Made by a program: the position numbers and the translations under genes. This document shows, piece by piece, positions 32,917 to 39,579 of a stretch of DNA of 44,576 bases (the stretch's first letter is position 1; every line of letters starts with the position of its first letter). The notes beneath the pieces were generated by a model. It was given only the letters and a program-made list of their open reading frames with translations. It searched no databases and was not told the DNA's origin. This DNA is from Bradyrhizobium sp. STM 3843 (GTDB taxonomy: Bacteria; Pseudomonadota; Alphaproteobacteria; Rhizobiales; Xanthobacteraceae). The DNA is taken from assembly GCF_000239815.1 (NCBI RefSeq), contig NZ_CAFK01000190.1, positions 1 through 44,576 on the forward strand, given 5' to 3'.

Positions 32917-33606
32917 CTACTCCGGCGGCAGCCGCGAGAATCGGAAATTGCAGTGGCTGGCGCCGCCAGCCAAGGTTTGCGTCCGTTCCAGGTGGATGCC
33001 TCGCGTGGCATAGGCGTCGAAATCAAGCCCGCAAATGTTCGGCAGGATTTCCTTGTCGCCGTGGCGAGCCGCGAATTTGCAAAAGCCGCAAGCCTTGTAG
33101 TTGATGCCGAATTCGAAGTTGTCGCCCGGGCTCGGCTCGACGAAATCGTAGACGAAATCGTCCGGGAACTCTTGGCGATGGGCTTCGGTCGCGCTTCTTG
33201 CCGCCTGCTCGCGCAGCAAGGCCTGGTTCTGGGACGACATGAATTGATTCCCCGCGGCGAGGCGCTCCGCTTCGGGCATGGTAAGCAATTGCGCCTTATA
33301 GGTCTCTCGCTCGATTTCGCCGATCACGGGCGACGGCACGCCGTGTCGGTAGAGCACGCGGCTGATGGCCATGAATCCCATCAGACGCATGAAGAAATCG
33401 CTCATGCGATTTTCCGCGCCGCCGACATAGGGCATCTGGGTGAGCACAATGTCGAATTCGTCCATCACCTCCTGCCCGATCCCATCAAGATCGGACAGAT
33501 TCGCGCGCTCGCGCAGCATCGCTTCGGCAAGCTCGAGGCGATGGCGCATGGCCGCCTCCATTGCACCGCGATGTGCCTCGTAAAAGGGATGGATGATGTC
33601 AGCCAT
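32917..33606 (-). CDS. L-2-amino-thiazoline-4-carboxylate hydrolase family protein
   Basis: 229 residues, cytoplasmic. The C-terminal half has the family signature: FGINYKACGFCKFAARHGD (about 167-185), then LPNICGLDFDAYATRGIHLERTQTLA and SHCNFRF. The N-terminal half is helical. The founding enzyme opens the thiazoline ring of L-2-amino-thiazoline-4-carboxylate on the way to L-cysteine; many family members are uncharacterised and some act in other hydrolyses, so the substrate here is open. It starts 12 bp after the serine hydrolase stop, clearly the second gene of an operon, and the PDZ hydrolase may be the third. Confidence 0.82.
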   Translation of the reverse strand: MADIIHPFYEAHRGAMEAAMRHRLELAEAMLRERANLSDLDGIGQEVMDEFDIVLTQMPYVGGAENRMSDFFMRLMGFMAISRVLYRHGVPSPVIGEIERETYKAQLLTMPEAERLAAGNQFMSSQNQALLREQAARSATEAHRQEFPDDFVYDFVEPSPGDNFEFGINYKACGFCKFAARHGDKEILPNICGLDFDAYATRGIHLERTQTLAGGASHCNFRFSRLPPE

Positions 33607-33618
33607 TGCGACAGGTCC

Positions 33619-34722
33619 CTACATTCGCGACACGAAGCTCGGCAGCACGACTTCGGTCAGGACCGCGTTGATCACGCCGCGCTGCTCGCCGTTCGCTCGG
33701 CCATAGTTGCCGCAGTGGATCACCACGACGACATCGCGGCCGGGAACGACGTGCAGGCGCTGGCCGCCCCAGCCGATGCCGGCGATGAAGCGCGGCGGAT
33801 CCGATGGCGCGCCGTCCGGACGCGTGCCGACGTACCAGTGATAGCCATATTTGAAATCGCCGTCGATCGTGACCGTTGGTGTCGCGACGCGCTTGACCCA
33901 CTCCGATGGGACGATCTGGTGGCCGTTCCACGTGCCGCCGGCGAGCATCATCTGTCCGATCTTCAGGAGGTCGGGTGGCAGCAGCCGCAAGCCTGAAGCC
34001 GCGATCGGATCACCGTGCTGGTCGCGATGCCACTCGAACGCGCCGAATTGCAGCGGATCGAACAGTACGCGCTTGCAATAGGCAGGCAGTTCGTCGCCGG
34101 TGCCCTTCGCGATCAACCGGCCAAGCAGCGCGGTGGCACCACCGCAATAGATCCATTTCGCACCGGGCTCACTGACGACAGGACGTTCGAGGATGAATCG
34201 GAATCGATCAGGCGCGTCGTCCATGGCGTTCTCACTGTTGGCCGGACTGCCATACGGAATCGAGATTTCGTCCCATTCGAATCCGAGCGTCATGCTGAGC
34301 ACGTTGTGGATGGTCAGGCGATCGCGGCCGGGCTGGCTGGCGAGGTCGGAATATTCCGGAAACTGTTCGTAGAGCTTGGCTTCCGGCGGCGGCACCTTGC
34401 CTTCCGCAAGCGCGATCCCATAAGCGAGCCCGACAATGCTCTTGGATACCGAGCGCAGGTCGTGCAGCACGTTGGGTGCAAACGCGACCTCACCGAGCGG
34501 CCGGCCGCGGGCCTCGTCATTGCCTTTCTCATAATGCTCGACGAGAAGTTTGCCGCCCTGGCTCACCAGCAATGCATGCAGGCCGAACACGCGGCCGGCC
34601 TGCTCGGCCTCGCTGAGACGTTGCGCGATGTCGGCGGAGACGGATTGCGCATGCGCCGAACGCGCTGCGATGAGGCCCGCACCGAGTCCGACCAGGACGT
34701 GACGACGATCGAGACTGATCAC
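33619..34722 (-). CDS. Tat-exported serine hydrolase (beta-lactamase/class C fold)
   Basis: 367 residues from the chosen GTG. A twin-arginine leader (ISLDRRHVLVGLGAGLIAARSAHA) is followed by the class C beta-lactamase/esterase fold. SVSK (91-94) gives the nucleophile Ser91 and Lys94, YCG (192-194) replaces the usual YSN, and the C-terminal HVVPGRDVVVVIHCGN strand carries the end of the fold. Members are penicillin-binding-protein-like esterases or amidases; classical beta-lactamase activity is not implied. The start is decided by the ribosome binding site GGGAGG (34730-34735), seven bases before the GTG; the ATG at 34737 lies inside it. First gene of a probable operon with the thiazoline hydrolase-like gene. 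Confidence 0.85.
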   Translation of the reverse strand: MISLDRRHVLVGLGAGLIAARSAHAQSVSADIAQRLSEAEQAGRVFGLHALLVSQGGKLLVEHYEKGNDEARGRPLGEVAFAPNVLHDLRSVSKSIVGLAYGIALAEGKVPPPEAKLYEQFPEYSDLASQPGRDRLTIHNVLSMTLGFEWDEISIPYGSPANSENAMDDAPDRFRFILERPVVSEPGAKWIYCGGATALLGRLIAKGTGDELPAYCKRVLFDPLQFGAFEWHRDQHGDPIAASGLRLLPPDLLKIGQMMLAGGTWNGHQIVPSEWVKRVATPTVTIDGDFKYGYHWYVGTRPDGAPSDPPRFIAGIGWGGQRLHVVPGRDVVVVIHCGNYGRANGEQRGVINAVLTEVVLPSFVSRM

Positions 34723-34729
34723 GACGAGT

Positions 34730-34735
34730 CCTCCC
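34730..34735 (-). promoter_or_regulatory. Shine-Dalgarno that selects the GTG start at 34722
   Basis: Minus-strand GGGAGG. Because the upstream in-frame ATG (34737) begins just before this motif, the GTG seven bases downstream is the better start and gives a correctly placed twin-arginine leader. Confidence 0.75.
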
Positions 34736-34737
34736 AT

Positions 34738-35015
34738 GAACAATCCGCGCCGGTCGTACGCGGCAAGCTCCACCATATCCGCTTTCGGTCCGGTGGTCGC
34801 GACAAATTGACGGCACGATCTCAGGTCGAGCTGCTTTCGTTATTCCTTCACATCCCATTGATCGGAAGCTGCTTCGGAGTAATGCCACAGGGATGCGTCG
34901 CGCCCTGCCTTATTGTCCGCGCTACGATCTGCCGAGACTACAAACCAATTCCGAGCTAATTTGCAAATTGGCAGGAACCGCACCGGGGCGAATGGTTTAC
35001 AGCACCGACGGATTC
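34738..35015. other. Divergent intergenic region
   Basis: Together with the tandem repeat at 35016-35060, this fills about 330 bases between two divergent genes and should carry both promoters. No confident -35/-10 pair, dyad or small gene was found. Confidence 0.4.
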
Positions 35016-35060
35016 GAGCACCGGACGATACAGCACCGGACGATACAGCACCGGACGATA
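35016..35060 (+). repeat. 15-bp tandem repeat, three units
   Basis: GAGCACCGGACGATA, then CAGCACCGGACGATA twice, without gaps. The last unit ends three bases before the chosen ATG (35064). The unit length is a multiple of three, so copy-number change would not shift frame, but would change the leader or, with an upstream start, add HRTIQ units. Confidence 0.95.
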
Positions 35061-35063
35061 CTC

Positions 35064-36284
35064 ATGGCGATCGACCCCCAAAACACCCGCCGCGTCACCT
35101 GCTGCATCGTCGGCGGCGGTCCGGCCGGAATGATGGCTGGCTTGCTCCTGGCGCGCGTCGGCGTGTCGACGCTCGTCCTGGAAAAACATGCCGATTTCCT
35201 GCGTGATTTCCGCGGCGACACCGTGCACCCCTCGACCCTGGAAATCCTCGACGAGCTCGGTCTGTACGAGGAATTTCGGCAACGTCCCCATACCGAAGTG
35301 ACGCGGCTGCGTGGCCGTTTTGGCGATCTCGAGGCGACGTTCGCCGATTTCACCCATCTGCCGACCCGCGCGAAGTTTGTGGCGTTGATGCCGCAATGGG
35401 ACTTCCTCGACTTCCTCGCCGCCCACGCGCGCCGCTATCCGAGCTTCGAGCTGATGATGCAGGCCGAGGCAACCGCGTTGCGCCGCGCCGATGGCAAGGT
35501 GATCGGGGTCGAGGCAAAGACCGCGGCGGGACCGCTGCAGGTGACGAGCGACCTCGTGCTGGGTTGCGACGGCCGCCATTCCATGGTGCGGCAGCAGACG
35601 AACTTGCCGGTCGAGGATATCGGCGCGCCGATGGATGTGCTGTGGTTTCGGCTGTCGCGCAAGCCGACCGACCCGAACGATCTGGTCGGCAGCTTCGGCG
35701 CCGGGCACATCCTGGTCGGCATCAACCGCGGCGACTATTGGCAATGCGGCTTCGTCATCGCCAAGGGCACGCTGGAACAGATCAAGCGGCTCGGGCTCGA
35801 CAGCGTCCGCGACGCCATCGCGAGGCTCACGCCGTTCCTGGCAGACCGTACGCATGAGATCACGAGTTTCGATGATTTCCGTCTGCTGACTGTGGGCGTC
35901 GACCGGTTGACCAGCTGGCATCGTCCGGGCGTGCTGTGCATCGGCGATTCCGCGCACACGATGTCGCCGGTCGGCGGCGTCGGCATCAATCTCGCGATCC
36001 AGGATGCGGTAGCGGCCGCGAACCTGCTGGCGCGGCCGTTAAAGGAGGGCAAGGTCAGCGAGGCCGACCTTGCGGCGGTGCAGGCGCGGCGGCTGCGCCC
36101 GACGCAACTCGTGCAATGGCTGCAGGTGCAGATCCAGAAGCGCGTCATCTCCGGCGTGCTCGGCAGCGCGAAGCCGCCCGAGCCGCCCTTGCCGCTGCGA
36201 CTGATCGCGCGTTTCCCGGCGCTCGCGCGCATTCCGGCGCGTCTCATCGGCTTGGGCTACCGGAGGGAACGGGTCGAGCTGTGA
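35064..36284 (+). CDS. FAD-dependent monooxygenase/oxidoreductase (PheA/TfdB-like)
   Basis: 406 residues. The FAD-binding GGGPAGMM motif (17-24) comes at the right distance from the chosen ATG, followed by the ribose-binding Glu in LVLEKH. A DG motif is at LVLGCDGRHSMVRQ (about 165-178), and GDSAHTMSPVGGVGINLAIQDA (about 291-312) is the second FAD motif. This is the aromatic-ring hydroxylase fold (FAD_binding_3) used with NAD(P)H and O2 on phenols and related rings; it is shorter than phenol hydroxylases and could also be a geranylgeranyl-reductase-like or tetracycline-modifying relative. The frame is open to 34893, but that would place the Rossmann motif 57 residues further in. Three tandem 15-bp repeats abut the start. 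Confidence 0.87.
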   Translation: MAIDPQNTRRVTCCIVGGGPAGMMAGLLLARVGVSTLVLEKHADFLRDFRGDTVHPSTLEILDELGLYEEFRQRPHTEVTRLRGRFGDLEATFADFTHLPTRAKFVALMPQWDFLDFLAAHARRYPSFELMMQAEATALRRADGKVIGVEAKTAAGPLQVTSDLVLGCDGRHSMVRQQTNLPVEDIGAPMDVLWFRLSRKPTDPNDLVGSFGAGHILVGINRGDYWQCGFVIAKGTLEQIKRLGLDSVRDAIARLTPFLADRTHEITSFDDFRLLTVGVDRLTSWHRPGVLCIGDSAHTMSPVGGVGINLAIQDAVAAANLLARPLKEGKVSEADLAAVQARRLRPTQLVQWLQVQIQKRVISGVLGSAKPPEPPLPLRLIARFPALARIPARLIGLGYRRERVEL

Positions 36285-36355
36285 ACGCACGGCAACACCG
36301 TCGGCTGATCTCCTGCGAGACAACCCGGTCGAACTCGCGCAATCGCCACTCGAGG

Positions 36356-36396
36356 GTGCGCGCGAGGCCGGCGTTGCGCGTGCCGGCCTCGCGCAC
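36356..36396. terminator. Bidirectional hairpin between FAD oxidoreductase and FAH genes
   Basis: Arms GTGCGCGCGAGGCCGGC and GCCGGCCTCGCGCAC pair over 15 bp with a two-base bulge and a 9-base loop, between convergent genes. No T-tract on either strand. Confidence 0.6.
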
Positions 36397-36408
36397 AGCA
36401 GTGTGACC

Positions 36409-37416
36409 TCACGCCAGATCGAATTGCAGGGTACCGAGCTTCTCGATGCGGCTCGTGATCCGGTCGCCAGCCTTGAGCCAGACCTGCTTCTCCTTGGGCA
36501 TGCCGACGATGACGCCTTCGGGCGTGCCGGTGAAGATGATGTCGCCCGGCTCCAGCGCGAACAGCCGCGAGGTGTAGGAAATCACTTTCTGCGGGTTGAA
36601 GATGAACTTCGAGGTGTGGGATGACTGCCGCGGCCGCTCCTCGTCATTGACGTAGGTTTCGATCGTCAGATTGTTCGGATCCACCTGATCGGCCGAGACG
36701 AAATAAGGTCCGATCGGCGCAAAGCCGTCCAGGGTCTTGCCGACCATCCACTGCCCGCCGGTCTCGAGCTGCAGGTCGCGCGCCGAGAAATCGTGCCCGA
36801 TGGCGTAGCCCGCGATATAGTCGAGCGCCTCGGCCTCGGAGACGTTGCGCGCGGTCTTGCCGATCACGACCAGAAGCTCGGTCTCATAGTCGAACTTGTA
36901 GGACACCTCGCGCGGCGGCAGCTTGATCGTGGTGCGGTGCGGCGCCAGCGTGTTGTTGTACTTGTTGAACAGGATCGGCTGCTTCGGCAGCTTCTCGCCG
37001 GCCTCCTCGGCATGCGCCTTGTAATTCAGCCCGACGCAGACGATCTTGGCCGGATCGGTGAACAGGCGGCCGAACTTGATCGAGGCCTCGTCCTTGACGA
37101 ATTCCTTGCGATCCCGGGCGGCGGCAATCAGCTGATCGAGCTGCGCACTGCCGGAGACGAGCAGCGCGTCCAGCGTGGCCGGGGCGGCCATGTTGAGCGC
37201 TTTTCCCGCCGCCGCAACGTCGAGAATGCCGTTCGGCAGCTTGACGCCGAGCGTCTCGCTGCCGTCGGACTGGACCATGGACAGCAGCGTCAGCCCGCGC
37301 GGCATCTGCTGCGGACCTGCGGCCGGCGCGGCGTCCGTCGCAGCACCGGTGGTCCCGAGCGTCGCGGCGCCGACACCGGCGGCGGCGGTCTTGATGAAAT
37401 CACGTCGCGTCGTCAT
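36409..37416 (-). CDS. Fumarylacetoacetate hydrolase (FAH) family protein with Tat leader
   Basis: 335 residues. A twin-arginine leader (TTRRDFIKTAAAGVGAATLG) precedes a FAH domain starting near residue 125 (IVCVGLNYKAHAEEAG). Metal-binding motifs are visible: FDYETELLVVIGK (acidic ligands), GHDFSARDLQ, WMVGKTLDGFAPIGPY and the final IFTGTPEGV. FAH-family enzymes cleave or isomerise C-C bonds of acylpyruvates and of homoprotocatechuate-type ring-cleavage products and are normally cytoplasmic; an exported member is unusual. AAGGAGGAAAC before the ATG at 37416 sets the start. It diverges from the molybdenum hydroxylase operon, with a perfect dyad (37578-37599) between them. Confidence 0.88.
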   Translation of the reverse strand: MTTRRDFIKTAAAGVGAATLGTTGAATDAAPAAGPQQMPRGLTLLSMVQSDGSETLGVKLPNGILDVAAAGKALNMAAPATLDALLVSGSAQLDQLIAAARDRKEFVKDEASIKFGRLFTDPAKIVCVGLNYKAHAEEAGEKLPKQPILFNKYNNTLAPHRTTIKLPPREVSYKFDYETELLVVIGKTARNVSEAEALDYIAGYAIGHDFSARDLQLETGGQWMVGKTLDGFAPIGPYFVSADQVDPNNLTIETYVNDEERPRQSSHTSKFIFNPQKVISYTSRLFALEPGDIIFTGTPEGVIVGMPKEKQVWLKAGDRITSRIEKLGTLQFDLA

Positions 37417-37577
37417 GTTTCCTCCTTCTCGATTATGGCTCCTGAGATCAGCTCCCGGGCCGTTTTGGCGGTGCCGGCGAGCATACAACTCCCCGATGGC
37501 GGCGCCAGCGCGCTGATTGCATTGGCGTCGACGCGTTTTGCGGGCTCGCTCGCAGCAACGCTGCTCAATCCACGTTA

Positions 37578-37599
37578 TTCCGCACAGCGGTCTGCGGAA
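37578..37599. promoter_or_regulatory. Candidate operator between FAH and molybdenum hydroxylase operon
   Basis: TTCCGCA-N8-TGCGGAA, a perfect 7-bp dyad, 92 bp before the cytochrome gene and 162 bp before the FAH gene. Dyads of the TTCCGCA/TGCGGAA type resemble IclR-family operators controlling aromatic catabolism; no regulator gene is present in the window. Confidence 0.5.
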
Positions 37600-37690
37600 C
37601 CGTCAATAAGTGGTGAGTAGATGACGCCGGAGAAACCGGCTAAGACGGGGCCCGTTATCGGACGATCGCACATAAGAACAACGACCCGAT

Positions 37691-39091
37691 ATGACGCTCT
37701 CGGCACGGATCGGCCTCATCATCGCGGCTGCGCTCATCGTCCTCGGCGCGGCGGCGGGAGCGCTGGCGTGGCGCCCCGCCATCGCGGCGATCGAGCCACC
37801 GAACCCACGATCGTTTGACCCCGAGCTTGTCAGGCGCGGCCGCCAGCTGGTCGCGCTCGGCAATTGCACCGACTGCCACACCGTGCGCGGCGGCCAGGAA
37901 TTCGCCGGCGGCCTGCCGGTCGTCACCCCGTTCGGGACGGTGTTTTCCACCAACATCACCCCCGATCCGGAGACCGGCATCGGCCGCTGGTCGGAGCAGG
38001 CCTTCCAACGCGCGATGAAGTCGGGCGTCGACCGCGCGGGCCAGCATCTCTATCCGACCTTTCCCTATGATCATTTCACCCATGTCACCGACGCCGACGA
38101 TCGCGCGCTCTACGCCTATCTGATGACGCGCCGGCCGGTGCGTGCACCGGCGCCTGCCAACCATCTCACCTTTCCCTATGATCAGCGGCCGCTGATCGCC
38201 GGTTGGAAGCTGTTGTTCCTGCAGCGCGATGAGGTCACACCCGATCCGGCCAAGAGCACGGTCTGGAACCGCGGCGCTTATCTGGTGCAGGGCCTGGCGC
38301 ATTGCGGCGCGTGCCATACCCCGCGCAATGCGCTCGGCGCCGAGCGGACGGCGGCCAGTTTCGCCGGCGGCCAGGCCGAGAACTGGGTCGCCTACGCGCT
38401 CAATGCAGCATCGCCGGCCCCGGTGCCGTGGACGGAGGATGCGTTGTTCGACTACTTACGCAACGGCTGGCAGAAGGATCACGGCGTCGCGCGCGGGCCG
38501 ATGGCGCAGGTGGTCAACAATCTGTCGCTCGTCGATGACGACGATGTCCGGGCCATCGCGGCCTACACTGCCGATATTTTCGGACCACCTGCAGCCGGGC
38601 GCATTCAGGGCGCCGAGGCGGTGCGCGCGGAAGCCGCCAAGCCGCGATCAGGACCACCGCAGACATCGGCCTCGACGTCAGCGCCGAAGGCGAGCGGCCC
38701 CGACAGCACTGAGGGCGCCGCGATCTACGTGGCGGCCTGCGCGAGCTGTCATGAGACCGGCCGCGCCCTGCCCTATGTCGGCGTCGATCTGCACCTCTCC
38801 ACCGGCATCAACGCGCCCGATCCGCGTAACGTCGCCAACACCATTCTCTATGGCCTGGCGGCGCGCAACGGCGAGCGCAGCCCGATCATGCCCGGCTTTG
38901 CCGCCAGCATGACCGACGCGCAAGTGACCGCGCTGCTGAACTATCTCCGGGCCACATTCAGCAAGCAGCCGCCCTGGAGCAATATCGCGCAGACCGTTGC
39001 GGACGCGCGGCAAGCGCAGGCCGCGTTCCTGCAGACCGCGGCGGAGCCGCCGAACATCGCCATCCATACCTCGCCGCGAGGCCAACCATGA
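37691..39091 (+). CDS. Membrane-anchored triheme cytochrome c subunit
   Basis: 466 residues. One N-terminal transmembrane helix (about 6-27) anchors three cytochrome c domains: CTDCH (59-63), CGACH (about 206-210) and CASCH (about 350-354), each with downstream Met candidates. This is the layout of the cytochrome subunit of membrane-bound dehydrogenases (alcohol, gluconate and nicotinate-dehydrogenase type) that passes electrons to the terminal oxidase from the periplasmic side. An Ala/Pro/Ser-rich linker (about 305-340) separates the second and third domains. Its stop overlaps the start of the [2Fe-2S] gene (ATGA), so the two are translationally coupled. First gene of the operon. Confidence 0.93.
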   Translation: MTLSARIGLIIAAALIVLGAAAGALAWRPAIAAIEPPNPRSFDPELVRRGRQLVALGNCTDCHTVRGGQEFAGGLPVVTPFGTVFSTNITPDPETGIGRWSEQAFQRAMKSGVDRAGQHLYPTFPYDHFTHVTDADDRALYAYLMTRRPVRAPAPANHLTFPYDQRPLIAGWKLLFLQRDEVTPDPAKSTVWNRGAYLVQGLAHCGACHTPRNALGAERTAASFAGGQAENWVAYALNAASPAPVPWTEDALFDYLRNGWQKDHGVARGPMAQVVNNLSLVDDDDVRAIAAYTADIFGPPAAGRIQGAEAVRAEAAKPRSGPPQTSASTSAPKASGPDSTEGAAIYVAACASCHETGRALPYVGVDLHLSTGINAPDPRNVANTILYGLAARNGERSPIMPGFAASMTDAQVTALLNYLRATFSKQPPWSNIAQTVADARQAQAAFLQTAAEPPNIAIHTSPRGQP

Positions 39092-39579
39092 TGAGCTTGA
39101 AGATCAACGGCCAGGACCATCAGGTCGATGCCGAGCCCGACACGCCGCTGCTCTACGTGCTGCGCGACGACATCAAATTGAACGCAGCGAAGTATGGCTG
39201 CGGCCTGGGGCAATGCGGCGCCTGCACGGTGATCGTCGACGGCAATGCCGTGTTCTCCTGCGTCACGCCGATCCTGCTGTTGAAGGACAAAGAGATCACG
39301 ACCTTGGAAGGTCTGGGCACGATCGAGAAGCCGGCGCCGATCCAGCGCGCCTTCATGGCCGAGCAGTCGGCGCAGTGCGGCTACTGCATTCCCGGCATGA
39401 TGATGCGAGCCCAGGCGCTGCTGCAGCGTAATCCCAATCCGACGGACCAGCAGATCCGTGCCGAGCTGGCCCCGCATCTGTGCCGCTGCGGCACCCATAT
39501 GCGCATCCTGCGCGCGGTCCATCGCGCCGCCGAGATGATGACCAGGGCTGACGCCGGCGATCAGGGAGGGACGCTATGA
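39088..39579 (+). CDS. [2Fe-2S] subunit of a molybdenum hydroxylase (IorA/NicA-like)
   Basis: 163 residues with two [2Fe-2S] clusters. The plant-type cluster is C38-x4-C43-x2-C46 with C58 (CGLGQCGACTV), the second C97-x2-C100 and C132-x1-C134 (QCGYC...CRCGTH). This is the small subunit of the xanthine-oxidase family of hydroxylases, here in the two-subunit, FAD-free arrangement of isoquinoline 1-oxidoreductase and nicotinate dehydrogenase. It transfers electrons from the molybdenum site to the cytochrome. No Tat leader of its own, so it is probably exported in complex with the large subunit. ATGA overlaps at both ends tie it into the operon. Confidence 0.95.
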   Translation: MMSLKINGQDHQVDAEPDTPLLYVLRDDIKLNAAKYGCGLGQCGACTVIVDGNAVFSCVTPILLLKDKEITTLEGLGTIEKPAPIQRAFMAEQSAQCGYCIPGMMMRAQALLQRNPNPTDQQIRAELAPHLCRCGTHMRILRAVHRAAEMMTRADAGDQGGTL

